NCBI GenBank assembly: GCA_964438515.1
Contig: CAYTLK010000008.1
Location: 7,357-71,356 of the forward strand
DNA length: 64,000 nucleotides
Source of the DNA: RGIG3701 sp964438515
GTDB taxonomy: Bacteria; Planctomycetota; Planctomycetia; Pirellulales; Thermoguttaceae
Direction: 5' to 3'
In this document: in pieces, positions 25,656 through 35,082 of the stretch
Layout of the letters: each line of letters begins with the position of its first letter
How positions within the stretch are numbered: the first letter of the stretch is position 1
The notes under the pieces: model-generated
Seen by the model: only the letters and a program-made list of their open reading frames with translations
Told to the model about the DNA's origin: nothing
The model's database searches: none
Program-made: the position numbers and the translations under genes

Positions 25656-27206
25656 ATGTACATTTTGGCCCACGATCTGGGGACCGGCGGGAATAAAGCG
25701 ACTCTTTATTCCGAGGAGGGAATTCTGAAAAAAGCGGTCTTCGAACCCTACGAAACGTTCTACCCAAGAAGCGGATTCCACGAACAGAAGCCGGAAGCAT
25801 GGTGGAACGCCGTCGTTCGTTCGACACGCCGTCTGATGCAGGAAACCAGCGTAAATCCCGATGAAATTACTGCAATGGCGCTCTCCGGTCACTCGCTGGG
25901 ATGCGTTCCGCTCGACGAAAAAGGGGATTTGCTGCTCGACGCGACCCCTATTTGGTCCGATTCTCGCGCAGGAAAGGAAGCGGAAGAATTTTTTAAAACG
26001 TACGATTATCATAAATGGTACACCGTCACGGGCGCAGGTTTCCCTCCCGCACACTACACAATTTTCAAACTTTTATGGTACAAAAAACATATGCCGGACG
26101 TTTTTCAGCGTATGAAAAAGTTCGTCGGAACCAAAGATTACATAAATTATCGAATGACGGGACGAGTTGCAACCGATTATTCCTACGCGTCCGGAACGGG
26201 TGCGTACGCGCTCGAAGCATGGAACTACAGCGGCGAAATTCTGGACGCGGCGGGACTTTCGCGCGAGATTTTCCCGGAACTGGTTTCATCCTCGGAAATT
26301 CTCGGAACGCTTTGCGCGTCCGCGTCCGAGGCGCTCGGACTTCCGCAGCACGTGCGCGTTGCGGCAGGCGGCGTCGATAATTCCTGCATGGCGCTTGGGG
26401 CCCGCGCGTATAAAAACGGACGTTCTTACGCCTCACTCGGCTCGTCGAGCTGGATTGCGGTGAGCGACGAAAAACCGCTTCTCGACACGCACTTTTTTCC
26501 GTATGTTTTTGCGCACGTGGTTCCCGGTCAGTTTGCAAGTGCGACCGCCATTTTTTCGGCTGGAACGACCCTAAAATGGATTCGAGACCTTTGCTGCGGC
26601 GACCTCGCAGAGGAATGCGCGAAAAGCGGGAAAAACGTTTATGAACGTATGATGGAAGTCGCCGCAACCTCTCCCATCGGCGCAAACGGCCTCCTTTTGA
26701 ACCCGACATTTGCGGGCGGCTCCTCTTTGGAACCTTCGAGCGGTATGCGCGGCGGACTTTTCAACATTGATCTTTCCAACACGCGTGCGGATGTGCTTCG
26801 CGCGACGCTCGAAGGAATTGCGATGAACCTCCGAAAGGCGCTCGACGCACTCGGTTCTTTAACCCGGCTTGATGAGAAAATCGTGCTCGTCGGAGGCGGC
26901 GCCATCAGTCCGATTTGGCGTCAGATTTATGCGGACGTTTTTCATAAACCGGTTGAAAAGACGAATATTGATCAAGATTGTGCGGCTCTGGGTGCTGCGG
27001 CTCTTGCGGCAGTCGGAACCGGATTGTGGGCGAATTTTGACCGAATCGACGTGATTCACAAGACGGAATCCATCGTGACTCCGCGCAGCCCGGAAGTGTA
27101 CGAAGCGCTGCTTCCCGCGTTTCTTCACACCGCCGAAGCGCTTTCCGTCACGAACGTAAAAACGGCGCAAAACGCGGCGTCTTCCGAGGCGTCGCACGAC
27201 GCGTAA
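25656..27206 (+). CDS. FGGY-family carbohydrate kinase (xylulokinase-like)
   Basis: A 516-residue sugar kinase of the FGGY fold. HDLGTGGNKATLY at the start is the first phosphate loop. The middle has MALSGHSLGCVPLD and WSDSRAG, as in xylulokinases and related kinases, and the C-terminal ATP part has GGGAISPIWRQIYADVF. It phosphorylates a pentose, hexitol or similar sugar in the cytoplasm; the substrate cannot be told. Residues 508 onward are a short Ala/Ser tail. It has its own promoter and a GAAAGGATC ribosome site, and it is followed by a shared terminator. No sugar transporter or isomerase is beside it. Confidence 0.9.
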   Translation: MYILAHDLGTGGNKATLYSEEGILKKAVFEPYETFYPRSGFHEQKPEAWWNAVVRSTRRLMQETSVNPDEITAMALSGHSLGCVPLDEKGDLLLDATPIWSDSRAGKEAEEFFKTYDYHKWYTVTGAGFPPAHYTIFKLLWYKKHMPDVFQRMKKFVGTKDYINYRMTGRVATDYSYASGTGAYALEAWNYSGEILDAAGLSREIFPELVSSSEILGTLCASASEALGLPQHVRVAAGGVDNSCMALGARAYKNGRSYASLGSSSWIAVSDEKPLLDTHFFPYVFAHVVPGQFASATAIFSAGTTLKWIRDLCCGDLAEECAKSGKNVYERMMEVAATSPIGANGLLLNPTFAGGSSLEPSSGMRGGLFNIDLSNTRADVLRATLEGIAMNLRKALDALGSLTRLDEKIVLVGGGAISPIWRQIYADVFHKPVEKTNIDQDCAALGAAALAAVGTGLWANFDRIDVIHKTESIVTPRSPEVYEALLPAFLHTAEALSVTNVKTAQNAASSEASHDA

Positions 27207-27216
27207 TTACAGAAAA

Positions 27217-27262
27217 AGCTGGAGAAAAACCATTCAGGAAGATTCTTCTCCAGCTCGTTTTG
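27217..27262 (+). terminator. Bidirectional terminator between kinase and autotransporter
   Basis: AGCTGGAGAA (27217-27226) pairs perfectly with TTCTCCAGCT (27246-27255) and is followed by CGTTTTG. It lies between two convergent stop codons, so it can end both transcripts. Confidence 0.75.
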
Positions 27263-27280
27263 ATTATTATTACAAAAACA

Positions 27281-30200
27281 TCAGAAATTCACCTGGAATC
27301 CTCCGTGCACCATGTGCGCCTCCGATTCGTCGCTGAAATAACCGTCATAATCTGCGAAAGCCGAGAAACTTTTGTTGAACATGTAGTTCATCGACAGTCC
27401 GATGTTGAAGTAATTGTCTCCGACGTCCGCACCGACGAGCGTCATGCTGTCGGAATAACCGTTAAAACGAGCGATCGTGGCGGTTGCGTCGTTGTCGTCG
27501 AGCTGAATGGCGTAGAACGCTTTTCCTCGAAGCGTGAAGCGCTGCGCAGGTGCAAAGTCGAATTTGGCGCCGAGTCGAGCGTAGGTCCACGTGTCCTCTG
27601 AATCATCGTAGAACATCGCGTAGGAACCCGTTTCGACCGCATCGCTCTGCCAGACGCATTCCGTATCGACCGCAAACAACGGACGAAGAATGAACGCACC
27701 GAACGTAAATGGGCGTGCGATTTCTGCGCTTGCAGTAATTGCGGAGCCTCGGAAAGTTGATTCAGCAGAACCCGCCGTTCCCATATTACGATTGAGTTCG
27801 TAATCGCTGAACGTGTACGCAAACATTCCTTTGAGTTCGAAGTCTCCCCAGGTTTTGTAGCCGCCGTAGAGACCGAACGAATAGTTTTCGGCTTGCGCGG
27901 TTTCGTGGTCTTCCTTAAGTTCCGGGTTGCTGAAGGTGAAGAACGCACCTGCGCCGAAGTATTCTTCAAACGCGCAGTCGGCTCCGAGAGACAAAGTGAA
28001 TGCGTCGGTGTTGAAGCCGTTCGAGCCTTTCACGTCGGTTCCGCGATATCCGGCTTTCGCCCAGAAAGAGGAACGTTCATCGTAGCTGTACAGCGGCGAC
28101 TTTTCGCCCACGTACGTCTGTCCGGACGTGTTCCACGAGATGCGGTCATTCACCTCATTCCACAGGGACTGACGCGCCAGCTGGAGTGAGTTTGCACGCA
28201 CGTTGAAGTACTCGGTTTTGAGTGCCGAGGTCAAATACTGTTTCTTTCCGTCTTCGGTGATGTACTGTTCAAACGTATAAATCTCAAGAGGACTCGCGAT
28301 ATCCCACACACCGGTGATTTTGTCGTTTTCGTCATCCGAAACGACTTCTGCAACCAGCCATTCCGAACCAGTAATTGTGCCTTCCGATGTGAAATAGAGT
28401 TCCAATTTACTGCCGTTCACCGACATGGAGCCGTCGTTAATTGTGATCTGATTGGAAGTTCCGTCGATCCCCAGTCCCATCACGAACTTCGAATCCTTGA
28501 AGGAGACGTCGCCCGTTGCGTTCATTCCGCCCGTGTAACCGTTGACGATTGAACCGTTCGTAAAGCTCGTACCGCCTTCGGCAGCCGAAATCACGGTGTC
28601 GGCCCCCAGGTAGAGGTACGTATTGCTCATCGCGATTCCGCCGTTTGCGTAGATTCCGGCACCTTTTTCCATATAAACGCAGGAGGAATAATCGGTGCTT
28701 GTGACTCCGGAAATGCTGACGGTTCCGTCTCCGGCAGACGCGAGCGTCGCATCAGACGCCGTGATGTGCAGCGTTGAACCCGTTCCCGAAAGTGAGAAAG
28801 AGCCTTTCGAATCCGCTTCTTCACCCACGACGAGACCAGCGGCTTCCACATACGAATTTGTGAGTTCCACAGAGGACGCCGTTTCGTTGGCCTTCTGTCC
28901 CACGACGAGTTTTCCAGCCGCGACGACCGTTCCGCTTCCGGTCACGTTAGCCGTTCCGGCCTGTCCCAAAATCATGGTTCCGCCGCTTTGTAGGACGCCT
29001 TTGTTCGAAAGAGCAATCGTCGCTTTCGCGTCTTCATTTTCACCCGCTATGAGTTCCGATTTTGCAATGACTGCGGCAGAATCGGCGATTTGCAGATTCA
29101 CGTTTCCGTGCTGCGCAATCGTGATTTTCCCTGTGGTGTCGTCGGCAGCTTCAGCTTCACCTTCACCCTCTCCTTCACCTTCACCTTCTTCAGCAGAAGT
29201 ACCGACATAAACGTACGATTTATCGCCAGCAATTTTGAAGTTTACGTTTCCATTGGCGTCATCGCCGAACACCATGTTGGTTTCGGTTCCAACGGTTGTG
29301 TAATTTCCAACGTCAACGTTCGTGGTTCCAGCACCGCCGATCGTAACGTCGCCTTTTGCGCTGATGTAGGACAGATTCTTTTCGTCGGTTCCCACCGCCG
29401 TAATTTTAAACGTTCCTTCTTTATTCGCGCCGAGATAGAGCGTTCCATCGGAATAAACGGAAGACGCCTCCGAAATTTCCATCGTTGCATTTCCGGCATT
29501 CGCAAGAATCGAAAGAGCCGTTCCGCCGTAAATCTGCGAGCCGCCCGCGACAGAAACGGCGTCGCCGTCCTGCAAAATGATGGAGCCAGTCGTCCCGGCA
29601 ACCAGTGTGCTTTTTCCGGAAAGTGCGATATTTACGTGTCCGCCAGTCGTGCTTCCAAGAGTCAGCGCGCCGGTCCAGTCGCCCGATTTGTCGTCTTCAC
29701 TCGTAAAAGCGCCAAACTTGGATTCTCCCGAAAGCGTGATGTTGAGCGTCGAGTTTTCACCCTGAGCGCCCAAAACCTGTCCGAACTGCGCCTGAGAACC
29801 GTCTCGAACGGTGAGATTCACGGTCGAATCCGCGACGCTTGCGACATTCAGAACGTTGGCCGTGACGGTCACTAAATCCGCACTCGTCCCTGTTCCAACG
29901 ACGAGGTCCCGATTCAGCGTGAGTTTTCCAGCCACGGAAAGGAGCGACCCAGCCGAAGCATCGGCGTCTTTGGTCAGCGTGGTCTGCGAGTCGAGCGTGA
30001 AATCGCTTCCGACGTACAACGCGCCGCCGTTCTGAATTTTGAACGAAACGGAACCGTTGCCGGTTTTATTGTACGAATTCAAAACGAGCGTGGAAGACGC
30101 ATCGGAGGTCTTTCCTTCGGAATCTGTGAACGTTCCGGAACCATCGACGACGAATGAGGCCGAATTTCCATCCGCAACTGTGAGATTCAAATCTCCGAGC

Positions 30201-31144
30201 GACGCGTAACTTCCGTTCGTGATGTTCATTCCGACGGCTCCGAGTGCGGTCAGATTCGTCGTTTTTCCAATGACGACTGCCGATTGCGCGGAAGAGTCAG
30301 CCGAATCAATCGTAATGGAATCTCCGTCCTGCAAAAACGCATTCAAGACGCCGCCGACCGTCGAGTCGCTTGAGGCAGAAACCGCAAAAGCAGAGCCGCC
30401 AGTGATATTCATGACGACGTGCGCATTGGGATTTGCCGCACTTCCCAGCGTTGCGGTTCCAGAGGCGGCGTCGTTGATGACGGTCGTACTTTCTCCGGTT
30501 TCTTCGTTGGTCGTCGTGGTTTCATCCACCTTGATGTACAACCCGGACGCGCCGGAAAGATTGAGCGCAAAACCGTCGGAAGCGTCGAGATTGAACGCCG
30601 TAAAGCTGCTTGCGCCGCTTGCGGTGAGATTCGACGTCGTGAGAGTTCCAGCTGCGGAAATCACGGACGCATTCGTAAGCGCGAGATTCACGCCTTCGAC
30701 GGCAAAATCGCCGGAAAACGCATTGGAAAGCGCGTCGAGTGTAACGGTGCCGGTTTTCGAATCTTCCGAAGCCACAAATCCTGTGAAATCCAGCAGGGAC
30801 CCGCCAGTTTTGGCGCTGTCGGTGAAAACGAGATTCATCGATTCGGACGTAAAATTGAGCTTCTGTGCATTCTGAACGAGAGAAAAACCCGCGAGATTCA
30901 CGGTGTTTCCTGCACCAACCGTCAGATTTCCGGAAAGAGTGATTCCCGTCACTCCGTCACCTTCAGGCGCGAGCTGGATGGAGTCTCGAGCAGCACTCAG
31001 TCCCGTCACCAGAGAGTCGTAACTCGTTGCATAGTAAATATCTGCGAAAGCTGCATTCGTGAGTGCTCCACAAATTCCCAAAGCTGCAAGGGTTCTGAGA
31101 ATCCTTCTCATTCCCCGCAATCGTTTCCTCTGTTTGGATTCCAT
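27281..31144 (-). CDS. Autotransporter with beta-helix passenger and outer-membrane barrel
   Basis: A 1287-residue type V secretion protein. A basic, long signal peptide (about residues 1-35, ending NAAFAD) is followed by a passenger of about 950 residues with beta-helix repeats (many Gly/Ser/Thr, GSG, TLTLGS wording), including an EGEGEGEGEAEA run. The last 280 residues are a typical autotransporter barrel: SFWAKAGYRGTDVKG, then alternating strands such as SFGLYGGYKTWGDFELKG, ending GGFQVNF with a C-terminal Phe for BAM recognition. The ATG follows CAGGAGATTTTGGA. It is transcribed alone. The barrel needs an outer membrane with a Bam machine. The passenger may act in adhesion. Confidence 0.85.
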   Translation of the reverse strand: MESKQRKRLRGMRRILRTLAALGICGALTNAAFADIYYATSYDSLVTGLSAARDSIQLAPEGDGVTGITLSGNLTVGAGNTVNLAGFSLVQNAQKLNFTSESMNLVFTDSAKTGGSLLDFTGFVASEDSKTGTVTLDALSNAFSGDFAVEGVNLALTNASVISAAGTLTTSNLTASGASSFTAFNLDASDGFALNLSGASGLYIKVDETTTTNEETGESTTVINDAASGTATLGSAANPNAHVVMNITGGSAFAVSASSDSTVGGVLNAFLQDGDSITIDSADSSAQSAVVIGKTTNLTALGAVGMNITNGSYASLGDLNLTVADGNSASFVVDGSGTFTDSEGKTSDASSTLVLNSYNKTGNGSVSFKIQNGGALYVGSDFTLDSQTTLTKDADASAGSLLSVAGKLTLNRDLVVGTGTSADLVTVTANVLNVASVADSTVNLTVRDGSQAQFGQVLGAQGENSTLNITLSGESKFGAFTSEDDKSGDWTGALTLGSTTGGHVNIALSGKSTLVAGTTGSIILQDGDAVSVAGGSQIYGGTALSILANAGNATMEISEASSVYSDGTLYLGANKEGTFKITAVGTDEKNLSYISAKGDVTIGGAGTTNVDVGNYTTVGTETNMVFGDDANGNVNFKIAGDKSYVYVGTSAEEGEGEGEGEGEAEAADDTTGKITIAQHGNVNLQIADSAAVIAKSELIAGENEDAKATIALSNKGVLQSGGTMILGQAGTANVTGSGTVVAAGKLVVGQKANETASSVELTNSYVEAAGLVVGEEADSKGSFSLSGTGSTLHITASDATLASAGDGTVSISGVTSTDYSSCVYMEKGAGIYANGGIAMSNTYLYLGADTVISAAEGGTSFTNGSIVNGYTGGMNATGDVSFKDSKFVMGLGIDGTSNQITINDGSMSVNGSKLELYFTSEGTITGSEWLVAEVVSDDENDKITGVWDIASPLEIYTFEQYITEDGKKQYLTSALKTEYFNVRANSLQLARQSLWNEVNDRISWNTSGQTYVGEKSPLYSYDERSSFWAKAGYRGTDVKGSNGFNTDAFTLSLGADCAFEEYFGAGAFFTFSNPELKEDHETAQAENYSFGLYGGYKTWGDFELKGMFAYTFSDYELNRNMGTAGSAESTFRGSAITASAEIARPFTFGAFILRPLFAVDTECVWQSDAVETGSYAMFYDDSEDTWTYARLGAKFDFAPAQRFTLRGKAFYAIQLDDNDATATIARFNGYSDSMTLVGADVGDNYFNIGLSMNYMFNKSFSAFADYDGYFSDESEAHMVHGGFQVNF

Positions 31145-31402
31145 TCCAAAATCTCCTGAATAAAATGTACGATGAAGTCATACAAGTGTACTTGTTCATT
31201 TTTCCACTATATTCGGTAGTATCGGTAGATTTTACCACTAAATAAAGTTCTAGTAACAAAAACGGTGAAAATAATCAAAATTTTAAAAATTTTTTTGAAA
31301 GAATCCAATATTTTTAACTTTTCTGACCCTCTATAATAAATCAATTCCGGAAAGTTGAACGGAAGAAGGTCCTTTTTTAGAGAAAAATGTAAGGAAAGTT
31401 TT

Positions 31403-31834
31403 ATGAATGAGGAAATGAATAAGGAAAAAACCGATGCAAAGAATGAGGAAAATTACGAAGAAATTTACGAAAAACAGGAGAAAAAGAGGGATAAAGAAAT
31501 TGGTACAGAATCCAAATTCCCAGTGAAACGTCTGACGAAAGACGATTTCAGCGAGTTTGTCGAGGGCGGCGAACACGTTCTTGTGGATTTTTGGGCGCCG
31601 CGGTGCAACTCGTGCCGCAGTCAAATGGCGATTCTCGATACAATGCTGAGGGACCGAAAATTGCCGGACGGAACAAGCGTCGCAAGCGTCAATGTGGATG
31701 AAGAACCCGAACTGGCGGCAGAATTCGGAGTGATGAATATTCCGACGCTCATGATTTTCCGCAAAGGAAATATTTCGCGCCGTTACGTCGGCGTCATGCG
31801 GTCCGAAAACATCGCTGCCGCTCTCGAAGCCTGA
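31403..31834 (+). CDS. Thioredoxin-like protein with charged N-terminal extension
   Basis: A 143-residue cytoplasmic protein. The first 38 residues are strongly charged (Lys/Glu), then a thioredoxin fold begins: VLVDFWAPRCNSC with the CxxC pair C68 and C71, VNVDEEPELAAEFGVMNIPTLMIF with the cis-proline, and YVGVMRSENIAAAL at the end. The usual WCGPC is changed to RCNSC, so its redox potential is probably not that of normal thioredoxin. The ATG at 31403 follows AAGGAAAG; TATAAT (31332-31337) lies upstream, although no good -35 was seen. It is convergent with the hotdog gene and ends 13 bases from it. Confidence 0.85.
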   Translation: MNEEMNKEKTDAKNEENYEEIYEKQEKKRDKEIGTESKFPVKRLTKDDFSEFVEGGEHVLVDFWAPRCNSCRSQMAILDTMLRDRKLPDGTSVASVNVDEEPELAAEFGVMNIPTLMIFRKGNISRRYVGVMRSENIAAALEA

Positions 31835-31847
31835 AGCACGATGAACG

Positions 31848-32762
31848 TCAAACCATAACGAAACTCATGTGAATTTCAGAAACCAGATGTTCGTCCACGA
31901 AAATTTTCCCCTCGCCGCGTCCAAAACGCCGAATGCTTCCGGGAAGATTCGCCTCGATTCGAAGCTGGTCGCCCGGTAAAACAGGTCGATAGAATTCTGC
32001 ACACTCAACGGCGGTAAAATACGCAAGTTTTCCGTCCGGATTGGCCATCGCGGAAAGAAGATGAACGCAGCTCACCTGCGCCATGATTTCCGCCTGGGCC
32101 GACCCGGTCAAAACTTCGTATCCGTTCGGATATTCACGTAAAATCGGTTCCGAACTCGTGATATTTTTGATTCCTGTAACGTGTTTTTCTTCCATTTTCG
32201 CGATGTAATCCACAAATAAAAACGGAAAACGATGCGGCAAAAGCGCCATCACCTGTTCGGTATTCAGCGCGATGGAGTCGTTTTTGTCGAAATCGTTCAG
32301 CATCATCGGTTCATGAATATCCGTTACGAATTTCCGTGCCGCCAGAACCATTTCCCCCTCGCACGTGACGCCGGAATTGTTGCGCACCTTGCACGAAAGC
32401 GCCGCCTCGCCGTCCGTCAGTTCCCGCACCTCAACCTCCAGAAACATTCGGTCTCCCGGCGTATTGGGGCGGCGAAAACGGAATTTTGAAAGTCGTTTCA
32501 CGTAAACGTCGAGATTTCGTACAGGATCCAGACGAGTTCCGACGAGAATCTCCGCGAGCTGCGCAAGCGCCTCAATCTGCAGCACGCCCGGCATAATGGA
32601 GCGTCCTGGAAAATGACCGGCAAACACAAATTCATTCATCGTCAGACATTTTAAACCCAATGCGTGATTCTCGTCGAGCAGCTGCACACGGTCCAACAGA
32701 AGCATCCCCGATTTGACCGGAAGAAGCTTGCGAATTTCGTTTGCCAGAATGATTCGGGACAT
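31848..32762 (-). CDS. Tandem FabZ-like hotdog protein with a degenerate second domain
   Basis: A 304-residue fusion of two FabZ-type hotdog domains, which in fatty acid synthesis dehydrate 3-hydroxyacyl-ACP. Domain 1 (about 1-145) has the full catalytic motif GHFPGRSIMPGVLQIEALAQ with H50 and E64. Domain 2 (about 168-304) opens with the canonical LLPHRFPFLFVD, but where GHFPG is expected it reads REYPNG and no histidine is present, while E225 remains (QAEIMAQ). So only domain 1 should be catalytic. FabZ is normally one domain of about 150 residues. It follows fabF by 63 bases on the same strand, so it is likely in a fatty acid operon. Confidence 0.82.
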   Translation of the reverse strand: MSRIILANEIRKLLPVKSGMLLLDRVQLLDENHALGLKCLTMNEFVFAGHFPGRSIMPGVLQIEALAQLAEILVGTRLDPVRNLDVYVKRLSKFRFRRPNTPGDRMFLEVEVRELTDGEAALSCKVRNNSGVTCEGEMVLAARKFVTDIHEPMMLNDFDKNDSIALNTEQVMALLPHRFPFLFVDYIAKMEEKHVTGIKNITSSEPILREYPNGYEVLTGSAQAEIMAQVSCVHLLSAMANPDGKLAYFTAVECAEFYRPVLPGDQLRIEANLPGSIRRFGRGEGKIFVDEHLVSEIHMSFVMV

Positions 32763-32825
32763 TTTTTCCTTTCAAAATCAAGAAAACGGATTCTGCCGAT
32801 TCAAAAGTGCCGAAAATATCATACA

Positions 32826-34082
32826 CTATTCAAACTTTTTGAAGATGACTACCGCATTGTGCCCGCCGAAACCCAAATTATTATTCACAGCGTACCGAAC
32901 TTTCCGCTCGACGGCCGCATTCGGCGTAATGTTCAAATCGCAGTCCGGGTCGGGCGTTTCGTAATTGATCGTCGGCGGAATAACTCCCGTCTGAATCGTT
33001 TTTACGCACGCAATACTTTCAAGCGCGCCGGCCGCGCCCAGTGCGTGCCCCGTCGTTCCTTTTGTACTGCTGACCGCCGCGGTTTTTGCCGCCTCGCCCA
33101 ACGCGGATTTAATCGCAATGGTCTCGTATTTGTCGTTGAGCGTCGTGCTGGTTCCGTGCGCATTAATGTAATCGATTTCTTCCGGCCCAATTTCCGCATG
33201 ACGCATTGCCAGACGAAACGCGCGGGCGTCTCCGTCTCCGCTGGGGTCGGGACTCGTGATGTGAAATGCGTCGCCGGTTGCGCCGTATCCGACCACTTCT
33301 GCAAGAATTGCAGCCCCTCGTTTTTTTGCGTGTTCCAACTCTTCCAAGACGAGAATTCCAGCGCCCTCAGCCGCCACAAATCCGTCCCGATCCAAATCGA
33401 ACGGCCGACTTGCGTGCAGCGGATCGTCGTTCCGCATACTCATCGCCTTCATCGACGAAAAACCCGCAATGCAGAGCGGCATCACGCTTTCTTCCGTCCC
33501 GCCGGCGAGCATAATGTCCGCATCGTCGCGCTCAATCATCCAATACGCCTCTCCCACCGAGTGACAGCCCGACGCGCAGGCTGAAACAATCCCGAAATTC
33601 GGACCTTTTGCGCCGTAACGAATCGAAAGATCCCCGGAGGCACTGTCCGCAATCATCATCGGAATCGCAAGCGGTGAAACACGTCCGGGACCGCGGCCCT
33701 GCAAAATGTCGTTCTGCACCGTCGTCGCAATAATTCCGCCGATTCCGCTCGAAACGAGAATCCCAATTCGATTGGGATCGAGGTCCGCACTCTGAGCGAA
33801 ATTCCGCGGGAGACCCGCAGAAAGCACCGCTTCATCCGCCGCCGCAAGCGCGTACTGACAAAAAAGATCCAGACGTTTTGCATCTTTAAAGGGCAAATAT
33901 TGAGTAATGTCGAAATTCTTCACCTCGCCGGCAATCTGTGTACGATATTCAGAAGCGTCGAATTTTGTAATCGGACCGAGTCCGCAACGCCCCTCAACCA
34001 GAGCCGTCCAGAACTCAGCGACGGAGTTTCCGACGCAGGAAATCGCGCCGCATCCCGTAATAACAACCCGTTTTTTTCTCAT
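32826..34082 (-). CDS. fabF: 3-oxoacyl-ACP synthase II
   Basis: A 418-residue ketoacyl-ACP synthase that elongates acyl-ACP with malonyl-ACP. The catalytic triad is complete: C169 in SACASG, H309 in INAHGTSTTLND and H346 in GTTGHALGAAG. The N-terminus RVVITGCGAIS is typical. The ATG at 34082 follows AAAGGGGAAGA; an upstream TTG in the frame lacks a site. It lies between a MarR-type regulator gene and the double-hotdog gene, all on the same strand. It may make long or special acyl chains rather than be the main KAS; this is not clear from sequence. Confidence 0.93.
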   Translation of the reverse strand: MRKKRVVITGCGAISCVGNSVAEFWTALVEGRCGLGPITKFDASEYRTQIAGEVKNFDITQYLPFKDAKRLDLFCQYALAAADEAVLSAGLPRNFAQSADLDPNRIGILVSSGIGGIIATTVQNDILQGRGPGRVSPLAIPMMIADSASGDLSIRYGAKGPNFGIVSACASGCHSVGEAYWMIERDDADIMLAGGTEESVMPLCIAGFSSMKAMSMRNDDPLHASRPFDLDRDGFVAAEGAGILVLEELEHAKKRGAAILAEVVGYGATGDAFHITSPDPSGDGDARAFRLAMRHAEIGPEEIDYINAHGTSTTLNDKYETIAIKSALGEAAKTAAVSSTKGTTGHALGAAGALESIACVKTIQTGVIPPTINYETPDPDCDLNITPNAAVERKVRYAVNNNLGFGGHNAVVIFKKFE

Positions 34083-34181
34083 TCTTCCCCTTTTTTTGAC
34101 CAACGAAATTTTGACCGATGCATTTGAATTTTCGCTTCATCCGTCGCTGCACCATTACGAAATGACAGACTCTCGACGCAT

Positions 34182-34694
34182 TCAAAACGACTGCTTTTTG
34201 TCCTTATTTTTAGCACTATTTTTCGCACGCTCGGACGGTTCGGAATCATTGATTTCCTTTTCGAGTGTCCGGCAAACGAGCGCTCCGACGATGTTCAACG
34301 CCTGAATTTCTTCCGGTGTACAACCCGTCGTGAGGCGTTCAATGAGTTCGTCCAGCCGTCTGTCGATGTTGTTAAAGATTTCCGTTGTTTCTTCGGTTGG
34401 AACAATAAGGATATTCCGACGGTCCTGAACGTCTTCCTCCCTGCGAAGAATATGTTCCTTTACCATATTTTCCACAAAAGTAGAAGCGGCAGAAGAGGAA
34501 AGACCGGTAATCTGCATAATATGATTCAAATTGCAGGGGAGCTGAAGCCGCACGAGGGTGAGGTAGTAAATGTGACGGGTCGAAAGTGTCTCCGCACTGT
34601 GTCCGTGACACGCATTTCTCCACTCTTCGCGAATGTAACTTCGGCGTTTGTAGTCCAAAAGACGACACATTTTTTTGAAAAGTTCTGTATTCAT
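34182..34694 (-). CDS. MarR-family transcriptional regulator
   Basis: A 170-residue DNA-binding protein. Residues 55-80 (LNHIMQITGLSSSAASTFVENMVKE) are the recognition helices of a MarR winged helix, and RREEDVQDRRNILIVPT (84-100) is the wing; a long dimerisation helix follows. The last 20 residues are Lys-, Asn- and Ser-rich. It is the first gene before fabF, like FabT, the MarR repressor of fatty acid genes in streptococci, so it may control this cluster by acyl-chain signals. The start at 34694 was chosen because a promoter lies just upstream; no strong ribosome site is visible. Confidence 0.8.
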   Translation of the reverse strand: MNTELFKKMCRLLDYKRRSYIREEWRNACHGHSAETLSTRHIYYLTLVRLQLPCNLNHIMQITGLSSSAASTFVENMVKEHILRREEDVQDRRNILIVPTEETTEIFNNIDRRLDELIERLTTGCTPEEIQALNIVGALVCRTLEKEINDSEPSERAKNSAKNKDKKQSF

Positions 34695-34735
34695 CGCGGA
34701 ATTTTCCCAAAAACAAACATTCCTAAAACAGGAAC

Positions 34736-34764
34736 AATATACCACAATTTCGGATTTTCCGCAA
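34736..34764 (-). promoter_or_regulatory. Promoter for the marR-fabF cluster
   Basis: On the minus strand TTGCGG (34759-34764) and TATATT (34736-34741) are 17 bases apart, 42 bases before the ATG. It supports the start at 34694 over the longer open frame. The spacer holds CGGATTTTCCG-like symmetry that could be an operator. Confidence 0.6.
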
Positions 34765-34886
34765 GGAGTAAGTGACGATTTTTTCTGAAATTTTTTGCTT
34801 TTTTTCGATTTTGACGATCCGATCGAAACGAAAGAGGAAAAATACGCCAAGAATTTCCAAAACATAAAAGAATCCAAAAGGACGCA

Positions 34887-34914
34887 TTGCAAAAAAATCA
34901 GATCGTGGTATACT
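34887..34914 (+). promoter_or_regulatory. Probable promoter for the GH29-like gene
   Basis: TTGCAA (34887-34892) and TATACT (34909-34914) are 16 bases apart, about 170 bases before the ATG at 35083, leaving a long leader. Confidence 0.5.
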
Positions 34915-35082
34915 GATTTCTGTTAAATTTTTAGGCAAATTTTGAGGTTTTGACGAGCAAAGACCCGCCGATAGCGTACTTTATATAATCGTTAAATCTT
35001 TCTTATGCCGCCCATTTCATACACTGTCTCTGCACAAAAAACAGGGTCAAAATCGAAACAGTATTCATAGAACGAGAAACAA

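Noticed and set aside
27280..27281. tRNA or rRNA genes in the intergenic gaps
   Set aside because: I looked through the gaps for cloverleaf and GTTCRANNC-type T loops and saw none; a tRNAscan-SE run would decide.
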